A DNA stretch of 64,000 nt. Source: Flavobacterium sp. MDT1-60 (GTDB lineage: Bacteria > Bacteroidota > Bacteroidia > Flavobacteriales > Flavobacteriaceae). The stretch is taken from contig NZ_CP062159.1 of NCBI RefSeq assembly GCF_014844035.1, positions 3,782,001 through 3,846,000 on the forward strand, given 5' to 3'. The notes under the pieces were generated by a model that made no database searches, was not told the DNA's origin, and was given only the letters and a program-made list of their open reading frames with translations. A program made the position numbers and the translations under genes. Shown piece by piece: positions 46,454-54,936 of this stretch. The stretch's first letter is position 1, and each line of letters begins with the position of its first letter.

Positions 46454-46573
46454 TATGTTTAGTTTTTATAGGGATAAAAAAGGTTGCTATCCAAAAAAGG
46501 ATTTGAATAAATAGCAAACAGAGAACATTTACAGCAGGGATATTTTTCTGCGAATTAAAGATTCTTTATGCAA

Positions 46574-47218
46574 TTATTCACCAAAAGGAAATATTTCATT
46601 AAGCGTAATTATATGATTGCCCTTTGGTAATACTTTTGGTGCCTTTGCTAATTTTCCAGCTAATAGATCAGTTGGCAATGGTTTAAACTTTCTAAATAAA
46701 CCAATTGAATTGAATATATTTAGGATAGATCCCATAATTTTTTCACCAAATCGATCTGTGCCTTGTCTTAAAAGTAGTCCTGGTTTGAAGATAATATATT
46801 GCTCGAAATCAAGCTCTGCAATCTTATCTTCAAGTTTTCCTTTTATCTGTGAATAAAAAACCTTGCTTTGCGCAGAAGCTCCGTAAGCAGATAGTAAGAC
46901 AAAAGACGGAACTCCGTTTTCTTTAGCTAATCTTGCAAAAGTTACAGGAATATCAAAGTCTATTTTCGTTTGATTTTCTTTTGAGCCGGCAGCTTTAAGT
47001 GTTGTTCCCAAACAAGAAAAAAAAACATCACCAACTATCAATTCTTTATGAGAATAAATATTAGAAAAATCAATAATTTGTTCTGTCAACTTGGGATGTC
47101 GTTTCCCTGTTGCCCTTCTGACAAAAATAGTAACTGATGTATACTCTCTATCTGCTAAAAGTTCGTCAACCAAAAATTCTCCTGTTGAACCTGTCGCGCC
47201 AATAACTAATGCTTTCAT
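46574..47218 (-). CDS. NAD(P)-binding Rossmann-fold protein (atypical SDR/HTATIP2-like)
   Basis: 214 residues. It begins ALVIGATGSTGEFLVDELL, the nucleotide-binding G-x-x-G-x-x-G, then VTIFVRRATGKRHPKL, DVFFSCLGTTLKAAGSK and FVLLSAYGASAQSKVFYSQIKGKLE, a Y-x-x-x-K pattern typical of atypical SDRs such as the HTATIP2 group. It follows the nucleotide cyclase gene by 9 nt on the same strand. The role is unknown, perhaps redox sensing. Confidence 0.82.
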   Translation of the reverse strand: MKALVIGATGSTGEFLVDELLADREYTSVTIFVRRATGKRHPKLTEQIIDFSNIYSHKELIVGDVFFSCLGTTLKAAGSKENQTKIDFDIPVTFARLAKENGVPSFVLLSAYGASAQSKVFYSQIKGKLEDKIAELDFEQYIIFKPGLLLRQGTDRFGEKIMGSILNIFNSIGLFRKFKPLPTDLLAGKLAKAPKVLPKGNHIITLNEIFPFGE

Positions 47219-47227
47219 AATATAAAT

Positions 47228-48268
47228 TTAAAAATTAAAATCAACTGTGTAAAGCTTCATGGGCTTTGCCTTACCTCTTAAAAGTATTTCATCCTGATAG
47301 GTGTATGTTATTGGTAAATCTTTCGGAAACACCTCTTTTATCGCTTCTGAAACTACAAAATCATGATGAAAATCGTTGCATTTGCATTGAATTCTGGAGG
47401 TTGTATTAAGAAGATCACCATGATAGACAATTTCCTTTTTAACTTTTCCCACCCAGGTTGTCACTGCAGTGCCCATGTGCATGCCAGCTTTAAACTTTGG
47501 GACTATATTGTAATTTTCTAAGTAATATTCCTCTTTATTTCTAATACTTTGTTTAAGAAGATAAAAACAATACAAACAACGTTCTTCTTTTAGGCCTGTT
47601 GTTGTTTTCCATGTCAGAATAATTTCGTCTCCCACATATTGATAGACTTCTGCACGTGTAGCCAAAATTGCATCTGTAAAATCATTAAATAGATCTTGCA
47701 ATAATTTGCTGTAAAGAATATCTCCGAGCTGCTCAGCCAATGTAGTGGATGATTTTACATCGACAAACATAAAAATTCGCTCTTCTTCTATGGGATGATG
47801 ATATCGACCCATAAAATAATTTGAAAAGAATCTGCTGCTTAACAGACTGCTTATTTCTAAAAACAGAATTAAAAAGATGGATGCTCCAAGCGAAAACAGG
47901 AAATCTTCAACCAATCGATCATTAATATATTTAATTACAGCTTCCTGATAGGAAAGCTGCCCCAACATTTCCTCAAAAATAATAACGAAAAAAAGTAAAA
48001 ATAGCAATATGGTGAAGCTGTAAGTAAGTGCCTTAAAGATCATTGTTTTTATAAACGAATATTTATCAAAATTCAGAGATCTTTCAAATGTTATGACAAT
48101 AAGACTGATAAAAATTCCAATCATCGTGCCGGGCAAAAGTTTTAAATAAGCGTAACCTGATCCGGCATCAGTAACTGCAGCGTAAAGTAAACCTAATAAT
48201 CCGCCAGCAATGATTGCTTTAAAAATTAGGCTGTACTTTTTATAGAAAGGTATCTTTGGCAATTCCAT
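47228..48268 (-). CDS. Membrane-anchored class III nucleotide cyclase
   Basis: 346 residues. Four N-terminal membrane helices (about residues 15-35, 43-65, 78-105 and 130-150) precede a class III cyclase domain. The metal-binding Asp lies in RIFMFVDVKSSTTLAEQLG, the second in VYQYVGDEIILTW, and the transition-state Asn/Arg in HGDLLNTTSRIQ, so the domain looks catalytically complete. It should make cAMP or cGMP at the inner membrane. The nucleotide is not decided by sequence. A Crp/Fnr gene lies 4 kb away but lacks an obvious cyclic-nucleotide pocket. Confidence 0.85.
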   Translation of the reverse strand: MELPKIPFYKKYSLIFKAIIAGGLLGLLYAAVTDAGSGYAYLKLLPGTMIGIFISLIVITFERSLNFDKYSFIKTMIFKALTYSFTILLFLLFFVIIFEEMLGQLSYQEAVIKYINDRLVEDFLFSLGASIFLILFLEISSLLSSRFFSNYFMGRYHHPIEEERIFMFVDVKSSTTLAEQLGDILYSKLLQDLFNDFTDAILATRAEVYQYVGDEIILTWKTTTGLKEERCLYCFYLLKQSIRNKEEYYLENYNIVPKFKAGMHMGTAVTTWVGKVKKEIVYHGDLLNTTSRIQCKCNDFHHDFVVSEAIKEVFPKDLPITYTYQDEILLRGKAKPMKLYTVDFNF

Positions 48269-48384
48269 GCAACTACATATTGATGAATTTCAAGAAACTT
48301 TCGTTCCTAATCAAAAGTAATACAGAATGTTAAGCACAACAAATTAATTACAACAATATACAAATGAATTTTGTCTGTATTAGA

Positions 48385-48416
48385 AAGCGGTAACAGAAAT
48401 ACTGCTGTTACCGCTT
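48385..48416. terminator. Terminator downstream of the old yellow enzyme gene
   Basis: AAGCGGTAACAG and CTGTTACCGCTT are perfect 12-bp arms with an 8-nt loop, located after the stop codon at 48441 (minus-strand reading). Confidence 0.85.
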
Positions 48417-48440
48417 GCAAAAGATGATAATTATTTATAT

Positions 48441-49550
48441 TTAAACAGTTACAGACTCTCTATATGTTTCCCAATCCGTGTAGCCATGTGATCCTAACCC
48501 ATAATGCAGGTCACGATTTGGAGGAGTTAATTCCCAGTTGTTTTGTAAACGTTCTACTAAATCCGGATTCGATATGAAAGGTTCTCCAAATCCGGCAATA
48601 TCAATTGTTCCTGCACTGATAAGTTCTTCTGATTTTTCCCCGTTCATACCACCTGCCAAAATGATTACACCATTATACCACGAACGAAAACGCTCGATAA
48701 AACCATCAGGCAAAGCATGGCTTCCTTTTGACAACTGATCCATTAAATGGATGTACACTATATTTCTTTTCTTTAATTCTTTGGCCAGATATTGATAAGT
48801 CGCTTCTATTTCATCATAATGAGGCAAATCTCCCAAACCTCCGTATGGTGTTAATCTGATGCCTACTTTTTTATTACCAACGGCCTCTATAACTGAGTCA
48901 ATAATTTCTAATAAAAATCTTGAACGATTTTCTATATTACCACCATATTTATCTGTACGATTGTTTACAAAAGGATTTAAAAATTGTTCTACCAAATACC
49001 CATTTGCTCCATGTATTTCTACACCATCAAAACCTGCTTCAATGGCATTTTTAGCAGCATTTGTAAAATCATTTACAACATCTTTAACTTCACTTGAAGA
49101 AAGCGCTTTTGGCTTTGATGCTGGTACAAAACCTTCGACACCATTTTCATCATAACCCCAGGCCGAAGTATTTTTTGCCTGAATATCAGATGGTCCTACT
49201 GGCGTAATTCCGTTTGGTTGGTTTGAAGTGTGAGAAACTCTGCCTACATGCCATAATTGCGAGAATATAGTACTGCCTTTTTTGTGCACTGTATCCGTTA
49301 CTTTTTTCCAGCCCTCAACCTGTTCTTTCGTATACAATCCGGGAATATAAAGTACTCCCTTTGCTGTTGGAGAAATTGCTGTTCCTTCAGTAATAATTAA
49401 ACCAGCTCCTGCGCGTTGTGCATAGTATAACTCATTGTTTTCGTTTGGAATTCCGTCTTCATTTCTTGCTCTTGTCATAGGCGCCATTGAAATGCGATTT
49501 TTTAATTGTAAAAAACCAATCTGTGCCGGTTTAAAAATATTTGTTTTCAT
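48441..49550 (-). CDS. Old yellow enzyme-family alkene reductase (NemA-like)
   Basis: 369 residues. The start IFKPAQIGFLQLKNRISMAPMTRAR, the FMN-binding AGLIITEGTAIS region, WHVGRVSH, the VEIHGANGYLVEQFLNP motif (substrate-binding H-x-x-N), NNRTDKYGGNIENRSRFLLE and IILAGGMNGEKSEELI define this FMN enzyme of the NemA type. It reduces activated C=C bonds of enones, maleimides and nitro compounds with NADPH. It sits in a block of electrophile- and quinone-stress genes. A terminator separates it from the preceding DJ-1 gene, so it may have its own promoter, not seen clearly. Confidence 0.93.
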   Translation of the reverse strand: MKTNIFKPAQIGFLQLKNRISMAPMTRARNEDGIPNENNELYYAQRAGAGLIITEGTAISPTAKGVLYIPGLYTKEQVEGWKKVTDTVHKKGSTIFSQLWHVGRVSHTSNQPNGITPVGPSDIQAKNTSAWGYDENGVEGFVPASKPKALSSSEVKDVVNDFTNAAKNAIEAGFDGVEIHGANGYLVEQFLNPFVNNRTDKYGGNIENRSRFLLEIIDSVIEAVGNKKVGIRLTPYGGLGDLPHYDEIEATYQYLAKELKKRNIVYIHLMDQLSKGSHALPDGFIERFRSWYNGVIILAGGMNGEKSEELISAGTIDIAGFGEPFISNPDLVERLQNNWELTPPNRDLHYGLGSHGYTDWETYRESVTV

Positions 49551-49593
49551 AATTATTTATGCTAAAAATTTATTATTATTTTTTTGATGATTT

Positions 49594-49624
49594 GATAGTG
49601 GAGAAAATTAGTGACTCCACTATC
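49594..49624. terminator. Terminator between DJ-1-like and old yellow enzyme genes
   Basis: GATAGTGGAG and CTCCACTATC are perfect 10-bp arms around an 11-nt loop in the 87-bp gap. Confidence 0.8.
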
Positions 49625-49637
49625 AAGTCTTCTGCAA

Positions 49638-50462
49638 TTATTTTTTAATCAACCAGCTTTCAACAGCTCTTGAAAAATCTGCTACATCGATTGGATGTCT
49701 GCTTGTTACGATGTTTCCATCAGTTACAACAGATTGTTCCAGTACAGTTGCACCTGCATTTTTCAAATCAGACTGAATGTTCCAGTATCCTGTTAGTTTT
49801 CTTCCTTTTAATATATCTGCAGATGCCAATACAACCGGAGCGTGACAAATAGCAGCTATCAATTTTCCTGATTTATTGAAGTCCTGAATGAATTTAATAA
49901 CGTCTTTGTCATAACGAAGGTTATCCGGATTCCAGGCACCACCCGGAATAAATACAGCATCATAATCGCTTACTTTTATCTGATCGGCAGTACGGTCAAA
50001 TTTTATCCAGCCCACTGGCTGTAAGTATTGAATAGCCATTACATGTGTTTTTGACATTTCAGGAAACGCAAGTCCGTATCTTTCAGGAGCCGGATTGTAT
50101 TTAGGGGCAACTATTTCTACTTCTGCTCCCAATTCTCTAAAATACCATACTGGTCCGGTCAATTCGATTTCCTCAAAACCGTCTGCTACAATAACGGCTA
50201 TTTTTTTTCCTTTAAGAATTGTTTTGTCTTTTACAGGAGTAAAGAAGAAATCTTTTAAAGCTTCATTTCCTGGTGCATTTAACAATTTTGATACCGGCAT
50301 AGTTACAACCGCTGTTTGAGTAGCCAATTGATTCACAACTTCTAACTCATGAGAATAATTTGTTTTCATTTCTTTCGTTTTTACTGTTACTTGAGCTTCT
50401 ACATTTGCCACAGCAAGTACACTTAATATACCTGCGGCCATGATTTGTTTAATTGTTTTCAT
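49638..50462 (-). CDS. DJ-1/PfpI-family protein with signal peptide
   Basis: 274 residues. The N-terminus carries an export-type signal (IKQIMAAGILSVLAVANVEA). The DJ-1/PfpI core has KIAVIVADGFEEIELTGPVWYF (glutamate that activates the cysteine) and LIAAICHAPVVLASADIL (nucleophilic Cys at the sharp turn). The family includes glyoxalases and deglycases, class I amidotransferase-like chaperones and peptidases. Periplasmic placement is unusual but predicted. It is part of the stress block, downstream of the antibiotic-biosynthesis-monooxygenase gene. Confidence 0.87.
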   Translation of the reverse strand: MKTIKQIMAAGILSVLAVANVEAQVTVKTKEMKTNYSHELEVVNQLATQTAVVTMPVSKLLNAPGNEALKDFFFTPVKDKTILKGKKIAVIVADGFEEIELTGPVWYFRELGAEVEIVAPKYNPAPERYGLAFPEMSKTHVMAIQYLQPVGWIKFDRTADQIKVSDYDAVFIPGGAWNPDNLRYDKDVIKFIQDFNKSGKLIAAICHAPVVLASADILKGRKLTGYWNIQSDLKNAGATVLEQSVVTDGNIVTSRHPIDVADFSRAVESWLIKK

Positions 50463-50511
50463 TTTCTTTAGATTTAAATATTAATAATTGCACTTAAAAT
50501 TAATTTTGATT

Positions 50512-51297
50512 TTATTCGCGGATAAGCGGTGCAAATTCGATTAGATTGTGAATTCCGTCCTGAAAAGGCTGTTTCTTTATACTCGTGTTTAAGTAATCAA
50601 TTACAGGCTGAATGGGTGGGAAATTCAGATGATATTGAAATGCCTCATTACTTCGGAATTTTTCAAAAGTCACAAATTGAGTTTTATCCTCATTTAGCTG
50701 TGATAATTGATACGTTACGACACCGGGCTCACTTCGAAATTGTGGCATTGCCGTGTGATAAACCTCTTTGAAATTTTCTTCGGTGCCGGCCTTCGCATCT
50801 ACAAAAAGCATAATTGTTAACTGCTTATCTTCTGCTTTACTGGCTCTTCTCCATTCTTGTTTCGAAATGGGTTCTAAGTCTGTTACGAAGATTACTTTTG
50901 CAGGTTTAACTAAGGCTGATTTTTCTAAGGCGATTACCGCTTTTGATTTTGAATTGCTTTTGAATTTATCCAACTCTTTTTGATTGGTCCAACGCTCAAA
51001 CAACCAAATTACAGCCTGATTATCTTGCTCGAAATACCCTTCTGACATGATATTACTATCATTTTGAAGCGATTCTAAAACATAATTACTTACGGCTTTT
51101 TGAAATTTCTCCTGAAATTCCTTTTTTACCTCATAACGGGTGATTTTTGCTATCATTTCCTGATTTTTAAGTTCATCAGATTTCACTTTCCCCTTAGATA
51201 AATTTTGTGCTGTTGCAAATGTGCTGCACAATACAAATAGCGTTGTAAAAATTACTAGTGAAATTTGAGAAATTGAGAGATGTGTTTTTGCTTTCAT
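50512..51297 (-). CDS. Exported protein with two ABM-like (antibiotic biosynthesis monooxygenase) domains
   Basis: 261 residues with signal peptide (LVIFTTLFVLCSTFATAQ). Two ferredoxin-like repeats follow. The first, about 45-130, has MIAKITRYEVKKEFQEKFQKAV and VIWLFERWTNQKELDKFK. The second, about 165-250, has KQLTIMLFVDAKAGTEENFKEV and FVTFEKFRSNEAFQYHLN. ABM-domain proteins are small cofactor-independent oxygenases of quinone or polyketide substrates, or haem-related monooxygenases. No catalytic residue is decided here. Its neighbours (flavodoxin-like reductase, 2TM protein, DJ-1) form an apparent operon with short gaps of 22-49 nt. Confidence 0.75.
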   Translation of the reverse strand: MKAKTHLSISQISLVIFTTLFVLCSTFATAQNLSKGKVKSDELKNQEMIAKITRYEVKKEFQEKFQKAVSNYVLESLQNDSNIMSEGYFEQDNQAVIWLFERWTNQKELDKFKSNSKSKAVIALEKSALVKPAKVIFVTDLEPISKQEWRRASKAEDKQLTIMLFVDAKAGTEENFKEVYHTAMPQFRSEPGVVTYQLSQLNEDKTQFVTFEKFRSNEAFQYHLNFPPIQPVIDYLNTSIKKQPFQDGIHNLIEFAPLIRE

Positions 51298-51319
51298 ATC
51301 CTTTTTATTTAAGAGTTAA

Positions 51320-51535
51320 TTATTTTCTTTTTAAAACAAAAACACCCAAATAATGAAACAGTAAACCTGTTCCCCACGCTGCAGTTTGCCATAAAGGCCA
51401 TAGATAATTTCTGTCTGTAAAAAACCATATTAGCCATAGGGCAGGAATAGTTAATGCGAATACTAATAAGTGAATTCTAAAACCTTTTTTTGGATTGATT
51501 TGAGCAACTGTGTGCTCATTTGCTAAATGTCTCAT
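51320..51535 (-). CDS. 2TM-domain membrane protein
   Basis: 71 residues with two hydrophobic helices (GFRIHLLVFALTIPALWLIWFFT and LWPLWQTAAWGTGLLFHYLGVFVL). The conserved W-P-L-W-x-x-x-A-W-G-x-G-L-x-x-H segment is that of the 2TM domain often found at the N-terminus of Bacteroidota LytTR and histidine-kinase genes, or free-standing as here. Function unknown. It is embedded in the stress operon. Confidence 0.85.
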   Translation of the reverse strand: MRHLANEHTVAQINPKKGFRIHLLVFALTIPALWLIWFFTDRNYLWPLWQTAAWGTGLLFHYLGVFVLKRK

Positions 51536-51562
51536 GATGTTTGATTTTATTAATTGATTAAA

Positions 51563-52150
51563 TTATTTAAGTTGTTTTCCTAATTGTTCTACTTTTTTTA
51601 ACCACTTATTTCGTTGGCTTTCAGTCGATTTTCTCATGAAACCAAAAGTGGAAAATTTGATAGGGTCAAATCCTACGTAACCGAAAACTATATTTTTAAG
51701 GATTTGATATTGTGAGGCACGATAGATCAGATAAAACCACCATTTTGGCGTATCCATCGTAACCAGAAGTCTTAAGCTTTTTCCTTTTAAAAGTTTTTCA
51801 GGGAATATTTTTCCTGAGTGATGTTTGAATGCGAAGTCTGGCAGCAGAATTCTGTCAATAAATCCTTTGGTAACAGCAGGCATAAAGCCCCACCAGTTTG
51901 GATAAGACAGGACAACATGATCTGCCCATAAGATAAGTTCTTGCGAACGGATTAAATCTTCTTCAAGTTTTAGATTTTCTCCGTTTTTATATCCATCAGA
52001 AAGATTTACATTGAAATCTAATTGGGATATATAGATCGTTTTGCAGTTTGCTCCTGCCGCTTCTGCTCCTTTTCTGTAAGCGTCTAATAATGCATTACAA
52101 AAAGAATTTTCAGAAGGATGTCCAAGTATAAGTAGGATGTTCGTTTTCAT
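51563..52150 (-). CDS. Flavodoxin-fold NAD(P)H:quinone/FMN oxidoreductase
   Basis: 195 residues. LLILGHPSENSFCNALLDAYRKGA (FMN-phosphate loop), VLSYPNWWGFMPAVTKGFIDRILLPDFAF (isoalloxazine and substrate segment) and LRLLVTMDTPKWWFYL are typical of MdaB/NQO1-like reductases. It would reduce quinones by two electrons to avoid radicals. It is the first gene of the operon, just after the Crp/Fnr gene, and its promoter carries a perfect palindrome at a class II activator position. Confidence 0.9.
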   Translation of the reverse strand: MKTNILLILGHPSENSFCNALLDAYRKGAEAAGANCKTIYISQLDFNVNLSDGYKNGENLKLEEDLIRSQELILWADHVVLSYPNWWGFMPAVTKGFIDRILLPDFAFKHHSGKIFPEKLLKGKSLRLLVTMDTPKWWFYLIYRASQYQILKNIVFGYVGFDPIKFSTFGFMRKSTESQRNKWLKKVEQLGKQLK

Positions 52151-52174
52151 TGCAGTTCATTTAATTTGACACTG

Positions 52175-52220
52175 CAAAGATTTTAAATAATGAAGAGGGG
52201 CACCTGACACAAAAGTGTCA
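52175..52220 (-). promoter_or_regulatory. Promoter with Crp/Fnr-like palindrome upstream of the quinone reductase gene
   Basis: The perfect palindrome TGACAC-AAAA-GTGTCA (52205-52220) lies right after the Crp/Fnr stop codon. A -7-like AATCTTTG (52182-52175, one base from TAnnTTTG) implies a start near 52170. The palindrome is then centred about 42 bp upstream, the classic class II activator position. There is no -33 TTG at the right distance. A second TGACAC half-site occurs at 52168-52173. Confidence 0.5.
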
Positions 52221-52224
52221 AAAA

Positions 52225-52815
52225 CTATTTATGTGCTAATTTTTGGCGAATTCTTGTAAGTGATTGTCTCTCAATGCCAAGAAAGCTGCAAAGATGAGAG
52301 ACGGATATTCTGTTAAACAGTTCTGAATGATGTTTTATAAAATCGACATAACGCTCTTCAGCGGTTTGAAATATGAAGCTTTCAATACGGGCTTGTTGTC
52401 GTTTTAAAACTTCTTCGGCTACTAATCTGCCATATTTTTCAAAACCTGATAAGTTTTCATAAATCCATTGCAGATTTTCATAGGAAATGCAAACCATAGT
52501 AGTTGGTTCTAAGCATTGAATGGAGTATTTGCTTGGTTGTTGAGTAATAAAAGCAGGATAATGTGTGGCATACTCGCCTCCAGCATAAAAACCTACGGTA
52601 ATTTCATTGCCGTTATTATCCACAAAAGAAGAACGTACTAATCCTTTTGCTATAAAGCCTAATGATTTTTGTATTTTACCCGATTGAAGAAAAAAATCTT
52701 TTTTATTTAGTTCCTGAAATGTAAATTTTGAAGCATACTGTGAGAGCCCATCTTCAGTTATATTAGGGCAAATTTCTCTAACTGATTTTAAAAATATTTC
52801 CTCTCCTGATTCCAT
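52225..52815 (-). CDS. Crp/Fnr-family transcriptional regulator
   Basis: 196 residues. A cupin-like effector domain (LNKKDFFLQSGKIQKSLGFIAKGLVRSSF...GGEYATHYPAFITQQPSKYSIQCLEPTTMVCIS, about 30-120), a dimer helix, and a short winged helix-turn-helix (ISVSHLCSFLGIERQSLTRIRQKLAHK, about 168-195). The phosphate-binding R-S/T of cAMP-binding Crp is absent, and there is no Fnr cysteine cluster, so the effector is unknown. The palindrome at 52205-52220 beside it is a likely target, suggesting control of the downstream redox operon. Confidence 0.88.
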   Translation of the reverse strand: MESGEEIFLKSVREICPNITEDGLSQYASKFTFQELNKKDFFLQSGKIQKSLGFIAKGLVRSSFVDNNGNEITVGFYAGGEYATHYPAFITQQPSKYSIQCLEPTTMVCISYENLQWIYENLSGFEKYGRLVAEEVLKRQQARIESFIFQTAEERYVDFIKHHSELFNRISVSHLCSFLGIERQSLTRIRQKLAHK

Positions 52816-52959
52816 CGTATGATCGGTTAATTTACATTTCTATCAAAACCTTACTTAAAGCACTGATGTACAATATCTAACATAATTCTAATAACATCAT
52901 AACAAAAGTAAAAAAAATAGAATATTACAGCATAAAATTTTATAAATCTGCTTCGACAT

Positions 52960-52992
52960 AAAAAATGCTAAACTCTTCGTTTAGCATTTTTT
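52960..52992. terminator. Terminator downstream of the aldo/keto reductase gene
   Basis: AAAAAATGCTAAAC and GTTTAGCATTTTTT are perfect 14-bp arms around TCTTC, with A/T runs on both sides. Confidence 0.93.
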
Positions 52993-53042
52993 ATTCTTTA
53001 TTCATCCTATTTGTCTGGAAATTTCTCTTAATTCTTGAGTTT

Positions 53043-54095
53043 TTATACTTTATGTTTTACTTCTACAAGTCCTGTACTTTCTCCGAATATACTTTTCTGA
53101 CTTTCTGAAATCATACTATGCGGATATCCCAGATCAATTGTACTTAGTTTATTAAGAAGTTCTATTTCCTGTTCAGAGAGTGTAATATTCAATGAATTCA
53201 GATTATCTACAAGCTGTTGTTCATTTCTTGGGCCTAATATGGTTACAGTTGACAATCCACTATTGTCGTGCTTTTGTCTTAACCAGGCTAATGCTATATC
53301 TAATATTTTGACTTCTTTTTCATTGGCAATATTTTCAAGCGCATTTAAAATTTCTGTTTCCCTGTTTCCATTTTCACCTTTTAGTAATGCACCACCCCAA
53401 GCCTGCTGTCTTGATGGTTCATTTTGAAGATTTGAACGGTATTTTCCTGTCAGCGTTCCGCCAGCTAATGGCGACCAAAATGCAGCACCCAGACCCAATG
53501 ACTCTGCCATAGGCAGTAATTCACGGTCAGCACCTCTTTCAATAAGGTTATATTCTATTTGTATTCCTGCAACTGGTGCCCAGCCTCGAAGATCAGCCAG
53601 TAATGCCGCATTTGCGATTTTCCACGCAGGGAAATTTGAGAATCCTGTATATAAAATTTTACCCTGGCGCACTAAATCATCCATTGCTCTCATGATCTCT
53701 TCAATTGGCGTTTGTCCATCAGAAAGATGAGCCCAATAAATATCCAAATAATCGGTATCTAATCGTTTTAAACTTTGTTCGACAGAATGAATGATATTCT
53801 TTCTGCTGTTTCCTGTAGTCAATAATGTAGATCCTCCGGTAGAAAATTTAGAAGAAAGTATTAAATCGTGACGTTTCTCTTTAATAAGATTTCCAAGGAT
53901 TTCTTCTGATTGTCCCACCTGGTAACCATCGGCTGTATCAATAAAATTCCCTCCCGCTTCAATGTATTTATTGAATATATTTTTTGAGGTTTCTTCGTCA
54001 GAACCATGTCCCCAACGTGTTCCAAAGTTTCCTGTTCCTAGTGCCAGTTCCGATACTCTTAGTCCGGTTTTCTGTCCAAAAATTTTGTATTTCAT
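53043..54095 (-). CDS. Aldo/keto reductase
   Basis: 350 residues. A TIM-barrel AKR with NADPH: GNFIDTADGYQVGQSEEILGNL (catalytic Asp and Tyr), LILSSKF (Lys), YLDIYWAHLSDGQTPIEEIMRAMDDLVRQGKI (His) and cofactor loop GLSTVTILGPRNEQQL. It reduces aldehydes or ketones in the cytoplasm. Its start follows a palindromic TetR-type operator, and the TetR gene is immediately upstream, so it is the regulated target. Natural carbonyl substrate unknown. Confidence 0.92.
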   Translation of the reverse strand: MKYKIFGQKTGLRVSELALGTGNFGTRWGHGSDEETSKNIFNKYIEAGGNFIDTADGYQVGQSEEILGNLIKEKRHDLILSSKFSTGGSTLLTTGNSRKNIIHSVEQSLKRLDTDYLDIYWAHLSDGQTPIEEIMRAMDDLVRQGKILYTGFSNFPAWKIANAALLADLRGWAPVAGIQIEYNLIERGADRELLPMAESLGLGAAFWSPLAGGTLTGKYRSNLQNEPSRQQAWGGALLKGENGNRETEILNALENIANEKEVKILDIALAWLRQKHDNSGLSTVTILGPRNEQQLVDNLNSLNITLSEQEIELLNKLSTIDLGYPHSMISESQKSIFGESTGLVEVKHKV

Positions 54096-54119
54096 AATGT
54101 AAAAAAGTTTAAGTTTTAT

Positions 54120-54139
54120 TTTGTACTAATCAGTACAAA
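54120..54139. promoter_or_regulatory. TetR-type operator before the aldo/keto reductase gene
   Basis: TTTGTACT-AATC-AGTACAAA, a perfect 8-4-8 palindrome, is 25 bp upstream of the start codon at 54095. The same arms recur at the TetR gene promoter. Confidence 0.75.
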
Positions 54140-54153
54140 TTTGTTAAAAAAAA

Positions 54154-54738
54154 TCACCCGATCATATCGAGATTAAATTTTATTAGAGCCGCTAAAGAAG
54201 CGTCGTTCCTATTCATTCGTCTCGTAATATTAATTCCGTTCCATAAATTAAGTAGATGGCTTCCCAGAAGTTCAGCACTTTTATCTGTTTTGATAACATT
54301 TTTGTCCTTACTTGTCTGAATGACATCAACAAATATCTTTTCTAACTCAAAAAGAAGTTTTGCTATCATTTTTCGAGTATATGCATCTTTTGCTGCCATT
54401 TCAACTAAGGCATTTCCCATGAAACATCCCTTTGCTTTATTTATATTGGCACTGTCTGAAAGTTCAAGAAAAAAAGACTTTAAGTACTCAAAAGAATTTT
54501 CGTTTTCAGCAATTTCTTTTTTCAATCTCGAAAGCAAATTAGATGCAAACTGCTGTAACGATTTTTCGTAAAGTTCTTTTTTTCCACCTTTAAAAAAAAG
54601 ATAGAAACTCCCCTTTCCAATCCCCATTGCTTTTAACAATTCTTCTGCTGAAGCTGCCTCATACCCTTTCTCCCAAAAGACCTCAGCGGCTTTTGAAATC
54701 ACTTCCTGTTCATCGAATATTTTAGGTCTTCCAGCCAT
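54154..54738 (-). CDS. TetR/AcrR-family transcriptional regulator
   Basis: 194 residues. The N-terminal helix-turn-helix DNA-binding domain reads MAGRPKIFDEQEVISKAAEVFWEKGYEAASAEELLKAMGIGKGSFYLFFKGGKKELYEK; a ligand-binding helical domain follows (about 75-190). It carries two cysteines of unknown importance. It precedes the aldo/keto reductase gene by 58 nt. Operators with identical arms at 54120-54139 and 54767-54790 indicate autorepression and control of the reductase. The inducer is probably a reactive carbonyl or a similar compound, by context. Confidence 0.92.
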   Translation of the reverse strand: MAGRPKIFDEQEVISKAAEVFWEKGYEAASAEELLKAMGIGKGSFYLFFKGGKKELYEKSLQQFASNLLSRLKKEIAENENSFEYLKSFFLELSDSANINKAKGCFMGNALVEMAAKDAYTRKMIAKLLFELEKIFVDVIQTSKDKNVIKTDKSAELLGSHLLNLWNGINITRRMNRNDASLAALIKFNLDMIG

Positions 54739-54756
54739 TTTGAATTAATTATGGAA

Positions 54757-54790
54757 CAAAGATATAATTTTGTACTGTTTAGTACAAAAT
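54757..54790 (-). promoter_or_regulatory. TetR-gene promoter with overlapping operator
   Basis: Minus strand: TTTTG (54789-54785), 20 nt, TATCTTTG (54764-54757), a full Bacteroidota promoter. The palindrome ATTTTGTACT-GTTT-AGTACAAAAT (54767-54790) covers the -33 element and the spacer. A bound dimer would block the promoter. Confidence 0.8.
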
Positions 54791-54936
54791 ATGTTTTTGA
54801 ATTTAACAAAAAATTAAGTAATCACAGTGAATTTGTATTATATTTCTGTAATAATATATGATAATTCTATAAAATCTTCCTGCTTTCATTTTTTATACTT
54901 GATTGATTATCAATACAATTAAGGCTCTAAAAGTTT

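Noticed and set aside
52903..52910. TACTTTTG as promoter of the Crp/Fnr gene
   Set aside because: A -7 match on the minus strand, but no -33 TTG at a proper distance; not listed as a feature.
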